Shown piece after piece: positions 21,172 through 27,655 of a DNA stretch of 64,000 nucleotides. Origin of the DNA: Pseudomonas panipatensis (GTDB lineage Bacteria > Pseudomonadota > Gammaproteobacteria > Pseudomonadales > Pseudomonadaceae); contig NZ_FNDS01000003.1 of assembly GCF_900099785.1 (NCBI RefSeq), positions 310,001 to 374,000 on the forward strand, in the 5' to 3' direction. The notes under the pieces were generated by a model that was not told where the DNA came from, did no database searches, and saw only the letters and a program-made list of their open reading frames with translations. The position numbers and the translations under genes were made by a program. How positions within the stretch are numbered: position 1 is the first letter of the stretch; the number at the start of each line of letters is the position of its first letter.

Positions 21172-23316
21172 ATGGCTATTTTCGACAATCTGGCGCTGCG
21201 CTTCGGCCGCCGCCTGCCCAGCATCCAGCAGACCGAAGCCGCCGAGTGCGGCATCGCCTGCCTGGCCATGGTCGCCGGCTACCACGGCAGCCACCAGGAC
21301 ATGCGCGAATTGCGCAGCCGCTTCAACGTGTCGCTCAAGGGCAGCACCCTCAAGCAACTGATCGACGCCGCCCGGCAGATGGGCATGGCCACCCGGCCGC
21401 TGAAGCTCAGCCTCGACGAACTGGGCAAGCTGCGCACGCCGTGCATCCTGCACTGGGACTTCAACCACTTCGTCGTGCTCAAGTCGGTCAGCCGTAGCGG
21501 CGCGGTGATCCACGATCCGGCCCATGGCATTCGCAAGCTCAACCTGGCGACGCTGTCGCGCTCCTTCACCGGGGTCGCCCTGGAGCTCTGGCCGGAGGCC
21601 GGCTTCCAGAAGCAGGAGAACAAGCCGCGCATCCGCCTGATGGGCATGCTCGGCAAGGTCACCGGCCTGTACCCGGCGCTCGGCCAACTGGTGCTGCTGT
21701 CGCTGGCGCTGGAGGTGTTCTCCCTGGTCAGTCCGTTCTTCATGCAGTGGACCCTGGACAACGTCATCCCCAGCGAGGACCACGACCTGCTCACCACCCT
21801 GGTCATCGGCTTCGGCTTGATGATGCTCATGCAGCAGGGCATCAGCGCGGTGCGCCAGTGGGTGTCGATGCACATGGGCACGCTGCTCAACGTGCAGTGG
21901 CGGGCGAACGTCTTCACCCATCTGCTGAGCCTGCCGGCGCAGTACTTCGAGAAGCGCCACCTGGGCGATATCGTCTCGCGCTTCGGCGCCGTGGACAGCA
22001 TCCAGGGCACCCTGACCTCGGCCTTCATGGTGGCCATCCTCGACGGCATCATGACCCTCGCCACCCTGGCCCTGATGATGGTCTACAGCCCGCTGCTGGG
22101 CAGCATCGCCATTATCTGCATGGCGCTCTACGCGCTGGTGCGCTGGGCCTGGTACCAGCCGCTGCGCAACGCCAGCGAGGAACAGATCATCCACGCCGCG
22201 CGGCAGCAGAGCCACTTCCTCGAAACCATGCGCGGCATCCGCCCGCTGAAGCTGTTCCAGCGCCAGTCCGAGCGCCGCGCCGCCTGGTTGAGCCTGTTGG
22301 TCGAGCAGATCAACGCCGGCCTGCGCACGCAGAAGCTCGGGCTGTTCTACAGCCAGGTCAACGGCCTGCTGTTCGGCATCGAGAACCTGCTGGTGATGTG
22401 GTTGGGCGCGAGCATGGTGATGGACGGCCATTTCACCGTCGGCGCGCTCATGGCCTTCCAGTCCTACAAGGGCCAGTTCGACAGCCGCGTCGGCAGCCTG
22501 ATCGACAAGTTCTTCGAGCTGCGCATGTTGCAATTGCAGGGCGAACGCCTGGCCGACATCGTCCTCGAAGCCCCGGAAAAGAACGACGGCGGGATGGACC
22601 CGGGCTTGCTCCGCGAGCGTGAGTTCAGCATCGAGTTGCGCGACCTGCGCTACCGCTATTCCGAGCAGGAGCCCTATGTGCTCGATGGCATCGACCTGGA
22701 GATCCGCGCCGGCGAGTCGGTGGCCATCGTCGGGCCGTCCGGCTGCGGCAAGAGCACCCTGATCAACGTCATGCTCGGCATCCTGCCGCCCTCCGGCGGG
22801 CAGATCCGCGTGGCCGGCCTGGACCTGTCGCAGATCGGCATCGAGGGGCTGCGCAGCGTGGTCGGCACCGTGCTTCAGGACGACAGCCTGTTCGCCGGCT
22901 CGCTGGCCGAGAACATCGCCTTCTTCGAACCGGGCATGGACCTGCAGCGGGTCATGGAATGCGCGCAACTGGCGGCCATCCATGACGAGATCATGGCCAC
23001 GCCGATGGGCTACAACACCCTGGTCGGCGACATGGGCACGGTGCTCTCCGGCGGCCAGAAGCAGCGTGTCCTGCTGGCCCGCGCGCTGTACAAGCAGCCG
23101 AAGATCCTCTTCCTCGACGAGGCCACCAGCCACCTCGACGTGAACTGCGAGCAGCGCGTCAACGACGCCATCCGCTCGCTGAACATCACCCGCGTGATGG
23201 TCGCCCACCGCCCGGAAACCATCGCCTCGGCCGACCGCGTGGTGCTGATCGGCGCCGGCAAGGTGGTGGCCGAACAACACACCTATCCCTTGCACATCGA
23301 GTTCGAGCCTGTATGA
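21172..23316 (+). CDS. C39 peptidase-containing ABC exporter (CvaB-like, system B)
   Basis: The protein has 714 residues in the order C39 peptidase, transmembrane domain, ATPase. The protease domain is intact: the oxyanion Gln20 and Cys26 lie in QTEAAECGIAC, with His99 (NHFVVL) and Asp115 (IHDPAHG). It should cut leaders after a Gly-Gly and export the product. The ATPase has Walker A GPSGCGKST (about 522), signature LSGGQKQRVLLARAL (about 626) and Walker B LFLDEATSHLD, with an H-loop VAHRPETI. The start is preceded by GAGGA. The gene overlaps the TolC gene by 4 bp. Exporters of this kind are dedicated to microcins, other double-glycine peptides and Cdz-type glycine-zipper toxins. The only double-glycine leader protein recognised nearby is the one at 25273. 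Confidence 0.93.
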   Translation: MAIFDNLALRFGRRLPSIQQTEAAECGIACLAMVAGYHGSHQDMRELRSRFNVSLKGSTLKQLIDAARQMGMATRPLKLSLDELGKLRTPCILHWDFNHFVVLKSVSRSGAVIHDPAHGIRKLNLATLSRSFTGVALELWPEAGFQKQENKPRIRLMGMLGKVTGLYPALGQLVLLSLALEVFSLVSPFFMQWTLDNVIPSEDHDLLTTLVIGFGLMMLMQQGISAVRQWVSMHMGTLLNVQWRANVFTHLLSLPAQYFEKRHLGDIVSRFGAVDSIQGTLTSAFMVAILDGIMTLATLALMMVYSPLLGSIAIICMALYALVRWAWYQPLRNASEEQIIHAARQQSHFLETMRGIRPLKLFQRQSERRAAWLSLLVEQINAGLRTQKLGLFYSQVNGLLFGIENLLVMWLGASMVMDGHFTVGALMAFQSYKGQFDSRVGSLIDKFFELRMLQLQGERLADIVLEAPEKNDGGMDPGLLREREFSIELRDLRYRYSEQEPYVLDGIDLEIRAGESVAIVGPSGCGKSTLINVMLGILPPSGGQIRVAGLDLSQIGIEGLRSVVGTVLQDDSLFAGSLAENIAFFEPGMDLQRVMECAQLAAIHDEIMATPMGYNTLVGDMGTVLSGGQKQRVLLARALYKQPKILFLDEATSHLDVNCEQRVNDAIRSLNITRVMVAHRPETIASADRVVLIGAGKVVAEQHTYPLHIEFEPV

Positions 23317-24722
23317 AGCGCACGATTCTGTTTTTCCTGGCGCTGGCCGGCGGACCCCTGGCGTTCGCCGGGCCGGATATCTTCCGTACCGAGCGTTCGA
23401 TCCCCAGCGAACCGGTGACGGAGTCGCGCAATGGCGGCGTGCCCTGCCTGTTCAACGGCGCTCCGCAGGAACTGGCGCTGGACGAGGCGATCGAGCGCAT
23501 CCTCTGTCACGACCCGCAGACCGGCCAGGACTGGGCCGACGCCAAGGTGCAGGCGGCGCAACTGGGCGTCGCCTGGTCGGCCTACCTGCCGCGACTGAAT
23601 GGCAACCTGGGCGCCTCCCGCGGCCGGACCGATACCGATTACCTCGATCTGCCCGGGGTGCAGGCCAACGGCCGGCAGAACACGCGCAACGCCAGCCTCG
23701 ACCTGAGCTGGGTGCTGTTCGACTTCGGTCGCCGCGAGGCCGCGCTGCGCAGCGCCAAGCAACTGCTGGCGGCGGCCAACGCCAGCCACAATTCGGCGTT
23801 GCAGAGTGCCTTCGTCAACGCCGCGCAGGCCTATTACGACGCGCTCTCGGCGCAGGATGCGCTGGCCGCGGCGGAGCAGGTGAAGCGCATGGCCGACGAC
23901 AACTTCCAGGCCGCCGATGCCAAGTACAAGGCCGGCGCGGCGGCGCTTTCCGACCGCCTGCAGGCGCAGACTGCGGCGTCCCAGGCGAGCCTGCGCCAGG
24001 TCCGCGCCCAGGGCAGCCTGGATAACGCGCTGGGTGTGCTGGCGCTGCGCATGGGCTTGCCGGCGGAGCGCAAGCTGAAGCTGTCCAGCGAGCTGACGCC
24101 GATGCCCGATACCGGCTTCGTCAGCGCCATCGACCGCCTGCTTGCCTATGCGCGCAGTCACCACCCCGATCTGATCGCCGCCCAGGCACGCCTGGAGGCG
24201 GCCAACCAGGCGGTGAAGGAACGCCGCGCCGAAGGCCTGCCGACGCTGTCGCTGACCGGCAGCCTCAGTCGTGCGCGCACCGATCAGCCGCAGGCGCTGA
24301 ACGGTGACACCCGACAGCGCGATTCGAGCATCGGCCTGCAACTGCAGGTGCCGCTGTTCGAGGGCTTCGAGCGCAACTACCAGGTGCGCGGCGCGCTGGC
24401 CCAGGTCGAGTCGAGCCGGGCGGCGCTGGCCGGGGTCGAGCAACAGGTCTCGCTGTCGGTGTGGGGCGCCTACCAGCGGCTGATGGTCGATACCGACAGC
24501 CTGAAGAGCACCGACGCCCTGGTCGAGCAGTCGCGCCAATCGCTGGAGGTGACCCGTGGTCGCTACCAGTCCGGGGTCGGCAGCATGATCGAACTGCTCA
24601 ACGCGCTGAGCGCCTACGCCGATGCCAGGGAACAGCACATCCTGGCCCTGGCCGATTGGCAGAACGCCCGCCTGCAATTGGCCGCCGGCCTCGGCCGCCT
24701 GGGCTTCTGGGCACTCAAGTAA
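23313..24722 (+). CDS. TolC-family outer membrane channel (system B)
   Basis: This 469-residue protein has a signal peptide (MKRTILFFLALAGGPLAFA, cleavage about residue 19). Two TolC-type outer-membrane efflux repeats follow, rich in Ala, Gln and Arg (LDLSWVLFDFGRREAALR; RGRYQSGVGSMIELLNAL near the end). The length is within the TolC range. Its ATG overlaps the exporter stop by 4 bp, so translation is coupled. It supplies the outer-membrane exit for the HlyD and C39-ABC proteins encoded just upstream. A separate TolC belongs to system C, so each exporter has its own channel. Confidence 0.9.
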   Translation: MKRTILFFLALAGGPLAFAGPDIFRTERSIPSEPVTESRNGGVPCLFNGAPQELALDEAIERILCHDPQTGQDWADAKVQAAQLGVAWSAYLPRLNGNLGASRGRTDTDYLDLPGVQANGRQNTRNASLDLSWVLFDFGRREAALRSAKQLLAAANASHNSALQSAFVNAAQAYYDALSAQDALAAAEQVKRMADDNFQAADAKYKAGAAALSDRLQAQTAASQASLRQVRAQGSLDNALGVLALRMGLPAERKLKLSSELTPMPDTGFVSAIDRLLAYARSHHPDLIAAQARLEAANQAVKERRAEGLPTLSLTGSLSRARTDQPQALNGDTRQRDSSIGLQLQVPLFEGFERNYQVRGALAQVESSRAALAGVEQQVSLSVWGAYQRLMVDTDSLKSTDALVEQSRQSLEVTRGRYQSGVGSMIELLNALSAYADAREQHILALADWQNARLQLAAGLGRLGFWALK

Positions 24723-25015
24723 CGCCGCTTGCGTGCCGGCCTGTCGCACGGGCCAGCACCTCCCTCCGCACGACCCATCGGGCGTCCCGTCGCTGGACTG
24801 CCGCACCCGTCCCGCCGCTGTCCGCTATGCCTTGGTGCTGCCGTCCGCTCGGACGGCGGCGCGCTGCTCGCCGTCTGTCTTTGCCGTCTTTCTTCGCCGA
24901 TCTCCCCATCGCCCGAGCGCCGTTCGCGGCGGGGCGCAAACGCATCGCCGGAGGGTGGATTACGTGCCCGGCGAGCAGCGCTCTTGGCGTGTTTTCAACC
25001 CTGTTCGATGGCCTC

Positions 25016-25068
25016 GGATAAATAGGTTTTTTCCTAAATACGAGGTGTTTTATCGGGTGTTTTTTAAT
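25016..25068 (+). promoter_or_regulatory. Conserved adhesin-regulon promoter element, copy 3 (weaker)
   Basis: GGATAAATAGG (25016-25026) and TTCCTAAATAC (25031-25041) align with the other copies. A -10-like TTTAAT lies at 25063-25068, about 2 bp further downstream than in copies 1 and 2. This copy is the most divergent. Confidence 0.4.
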
Positions 25069-25247
25069 TGAGGTTCGCTTGTAAGAAAGTTTCCGGCGAT
25101 TTGTCCTCCTGATGGCGCTTCATTCATTGCCAATCTGAATGCTAGTAAAACTCCGTGCTTTCCGGTTGATGGTGGAAATTTATTCACGAACAATTAAATG
25201 GTTATCTCGGCTAGTTCGAGTGGCGATCGGTTTTAATTAATTAGAAG

Positions 25248-25261
25248 TGCACGAACGTGCA
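25248..25261. promoter_or_regulatory. Palindrome next to the peptide ribosome binding site
   Basis: TGCACG and CGTGCA form a perfect 6-bp inverted repeat around AA, ending at the first base of the AGGGG ribosome binding site. It could be an operator or a small RNA hairpin. It is short enough to be chance. Confidence 0.3.
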
Positions 25262-25272
25262 GGGGAATAAAG

Positions 25273-25656
25273 ATGCAAGAACTGAACATGCAGGAAGTTG
25301 AAATGGTTGCCGGTGGCGTGACCACTGGTTTCTTCGACAGCATCGGCGGCGCCATTCTCGGCACCGTTGCCGGCGCCATGGGTGCCGCCTGGCGTGGCGC
25401 GACCATGTCGCTGCGTGGCGGTAGCGGTATCGGCGCCATCCTGAACCCGGTTGCCGGCATCATCACCGGTGCAGCCGGCACCCTCTGGGGCGCGGTGTTC
25501 GGCCTGGTCAACGGCCTCACCCAGGGCAGCCAGGCCCAGGTCCAGGCCATGGGCGACGTGTGGAACGACATCATCGGCCTGCCGTCTTCCTCCACCGGCC
25601 AGGGCAGCCCGTCCACCCAGATGATCGGCGGCGGCAGCCAGCACGGCCCGCGCTGA
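25273..25656 (+). CDS. Glycine-zipper double-glycine leader peptide (microcin/Cdz-like)
   Basis: The precursor has 127 residues. Residues 1-15 (MQELNMQEVEMVAGG) match the colicin V-type leader position by position (L4, M6, E8, V9, V12, G14, G15), so cleavage after Gly15 would leave 112 residues. The mature part has two hydrophobic glycine-zipper helices. One runs over about 20-40 with G26/G30/G34; the other over about 52-81 with G62/G66 and G69/G73/G77/G81. A polar Ser/Gly-rich tail (PSSSTGQGSPSTQ) ends the protein and there is no Cys. AGGGG precedes the ATG and a strong terminator follows. It lies 550 bp after a CvaA/CvaB/TolC-type operon, which should mature and export it. This composition is known from class II microcins and from the Caulobacter Cdz contact-killing proteins. 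Toxicity is inferred. It could instead be a non-toxic matrix peptide. Confidence 0.8.
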   Translation: MQELNMQEVEMVAGGVTTGFFDSIGGAILGTVAGAMGAAWRGATMSLRGGSGIGAILNPVAGIITGAAGTLWGAVFGLVNGLTQGSQAQVQAMGDVWNDIIGLPSSSTGQGSPSTQMIGGGSQHGPR

Positions 25657-25673
25657 TCGCTTCGGCGGCCATG

Positions 25674-25705
25674 AAAAGCCACTACCGGAAGGTAGTGGCT
25701 TTTTT
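25674..25705 (+). terminator. Rho-independent terminator after the peptide gene
   Basis: AAGCCACTACC and GGTAGTGGCTT form an 11-bp perfect stem with a GGAA loop, followed by TTTTA. It separates the peptide gene from the next operon. Confidence 0.92.
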
Positions 25706-25871
25706 ATTCATGCTGATTCGAGTTGCTGCCTGGTTGCATTGGCAACTGACAGAACCGACGCCAGCGACGTTTGCTGAATAAGAAAATTCTTACGTTATTA
25801 GTGATGACGTCAGGGCGGATATTTCCAGCGTCGCGGCTGGGCGCGGGCGGAGTGAGCAGAAAAAACGAGGA

Positions 25872-25920
25872 GGCATTTAAGATTCTTCCTAAAGAACCCC
25901 GTGGGGCCGATTTGTAGCAT
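25872..25920 (+). promoter_or_regulatory. Conserved adhesin-regulon promoter element, copy 4
   Basis: GGCATTTAAG (25872-25881), core TTCCTAAAGAAC (25886-25897) and TAGCAT (25915-25920). The distance from TCC to the hexamer is 28 bp, one shorter than in copies 1 and 2. The ATG at 25949 would lie about 22 nt after the start of transcription, a normal promoter position, which supports TAGCAT as the -10 box. Confidence 0.6.
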
Positions 25921-25948
25921 TGCGGCTCCGATTTCCAGGGTGGTTCAG

Positions 25949-27655
25949 ATGTATTTCAGAAAGTTGCATTGGGGTGCATTGGCCTTGCTGGCGGTCTCCC
26001 CCTTCGTTATCGCCGAACAGGCACCGGAAGCGTCTGCCAAGGCAGGCAAACACCTGGCGTGCAATCCAGAGTGCGAGTGGGTCGAGTCCAGCACTGCGCC
26101 GAATCTTTCGATCGCCCCCGCGGCCATGGCGGTGCGTCAGGCACTGGCGGCATCGGCAGCGCAACCGGCGGGCAAGCCCGCGGCGCTCGCCGCACCCGCC
26201 GCCGTCCCTGCACCTGCCGTCGCCCAGGCGGCACCCAAGGCAGTCTCTGTCTCTGCACCGGCCGTCACCCAGACGGCGCCCGTGGCGCCCGCTGTCGTTG
26301 CCCCGAGCGCCAGCGCCAAGCCGCTCGACAAGGCCGCCGGCAGCCTGGCGCCGCCGCCGCGCAAGCCCGCGGCGGCGAGCAAGTCGCTGGACCTGTCGGT
26401 CGATCACCTGACCCGGCAATGGGCGGAGCAGGCTGACAGCCCAGCCGAGGCGAAACCGTCGCTGGACCTGTGGAACGCGGTGAGTCTGGCGGTGGATACC
26501 TACCCGTCGATCCGCGATGCCGCGGCGGTGCTCGACCAGCAGCGCGAAGCGGTGAACGTGGCCAAGGCCGGTTACCTGCCGACCATCCAGACCGGCATCA
26601 ATACCGGCAAGCAGGGCGTCTACGGCAGCGGCCAGAACCTCTCGCTGACCGCGTCGCAGACGCTCTACGATTTCGGCAAGGTGCGCAACCAGGTCAAGGG
26701 CGCCGAGTCCGGCGTGCGCACCCAGCAATTCCAGGTGATGGCTGAGGTCGACCAGGTCGCCCGGCAGTCGGCCCTGGCGGCGATCGAGGTCGAGCGTTTC
26801 CGCTCCCTGCGCGACGTGGCCAAGGCCCAGTTGGAGGGCGTCAAGCGTCTGCAGGATCTGGCGCGCCAGCGTGCCGCCGAAGGCGCCAGCACCCAGGCCG
26901 ACCTGGTCCAGGCGCAGTCGCGCGTGGAGAGTGCCCAGGCGTCGTTGCTGGCCATCGAGACCCAGTTGCGCCAGCAACAATCCAAGTTGCGCACCATGAT
27001 CGGCCAGGAGCTGCCCGAGGGCGGCGTCAGCGTGCCGGAAGAGCGCCTGCGCCAGGCCGCCGCGATGATCGAGCCGAACCCCGAGCAGCCGGTGGCCGTG
27101 CGCCTGGCCGAGTCCCAGTTGCAGGAAGCCGAGGCGCAACGCGCGCTGGCCAAGTCCAATACGCTGCCGACCTTCGTCGCCGAAGGCGGTGTCAACAAGT
27201 ACCTCGGCAATGCCGGCGACATGGCCGGCGACCGCGTCTACACCCTGACCGTCGGCATCAAGCATGACCTCTACTCCGGCGGCGCGCCCTCGGCGCGGGT
27301 GCGCGGGGCGGAGCAGGCGGTACTGGCGGCGGAAGAGCGCATCCAGACCAAGAAACTCGAATCCCGCGACGAGTGGATCGGGCTGCAGGAGCAGATGGGC
27401 GGCCTGGGCGATCGCCTGCGCGTCCTCGCCGAGCGCAAGAAGAGCATCGTCGAGACCCAGAAGCTCTACCGCGAGCAGTACCTCTCGCTGGGCACCCGTA
27501 CCTTGCTCGATCTGCTCAACGCCGAACAGGAAATCTTCCAGGCGCAGAGCGATTCGGTGAACGCCCAGCACGATCTGTGGGCCGCCCAGGTGGCCTTCAT
27601 CAGCACGACCGGGCACATGCACGACGTCTTCCAACTCAAGGGCGACTTCCTATGA
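25949..27655 (+). CDS. TolC-family channel of adhesin exporter (LapE/BapB-like, system C)
   Basis: The protein has 568 residues, longer than a usual TolC because of an N-terminal insert. A signal peptide (MYFRKLHWGALALLAVSPFV, about 22 residues) is followed by a two-Cys motif CNPECEWVESS (about residues 36-46). An Ala/Pro/Val-rich linker spans about 65-140. The TolC domain then runs from about residue 170 (LDLWNAVSLAVDTYPSIRDA ... YREQYLSLGTRTLLDLLNAE). The start at 25949 is preferred over an in-frame ATG at 25901, because AGGG precedes it and the signal peptide begins there. Its stop overlaps the ATG of the ABC gene (ATGA). It should be the outer-membrane pore for the large adhesins. Similarity to PA1875/LapE is judged from memory of the family. 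Confidence 0.9.
   Translation: MYFRKLHWGALALLAVSPFVIAEQAPEASAKAGKHLACNPECEWVESSTAPNLSIAPAAMAVRQALAASAAQPAGKPAALAAPAAVPAPAVAQAAPKAVSVSAPAVTQTAPVAPAVVAPSASAKPLDKAAGSLAPPPRKPAAASKSLDLSVDHLTRQWAEQADSPAEAKPSLDLWNAVSLAVDTYPSIRDAAAVLDQQREAVNVAKAGYLPTIQTGINTGKQGVYGSGQNLSLTASQTLYDFGKVRNQVKGAESGVRTQQFQVMAEVDQVARQSALAAIEVERFRSLRDVAKAQLEGVKRLQDLARQRAAEGASTQADLVQAQSRVESAQASLLAIETQLRQQQSKLRTMIGQELPEGGVSVPEERLRQAAAMIEPNPEQPVAVRLAESQLQEAEAQRALAKSNTLPTFVAEGGVNKYLGNAGDMAGDRVYTLTVGIKHDLYSGGAPSARVRGAEQAVLAAEERIQTKKLESRDEWIGLQEQMGGLGDRLRVLAERKKSIVETQKLYREQYLSLGTRTLLDLLNAEQEIFQAQSDSVNAQHDLWAAQVAFISTTGHMHDVFQLKGDFL

Larger units (their letters stand above)
24723..25272. other. Upstream region of the double-glycine peptide gene
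   Basis: These 550 bp contain no convincing gene. The first 300 bp are GC-rich without a visible terminator. From about 25015 the DNA is AT-rich and includes copy 3 of the regulon element, a 33-codon open frame (25139-25240) with no ribosome binding site, and a small palindrome at 25248-25261. The peptide would have a leader of about 200 nt if transcribed from copy 3. Confidence 0.55.

Noticed and set aside
25671-25781. 36-codon frame with a hydrophobic stretch after the peptide gene, as an immunity protein
   Set aside because: It overlaps a perfect rho-independent terminator and has no ribosome binding site; kept only as a weak candidate in the findings.
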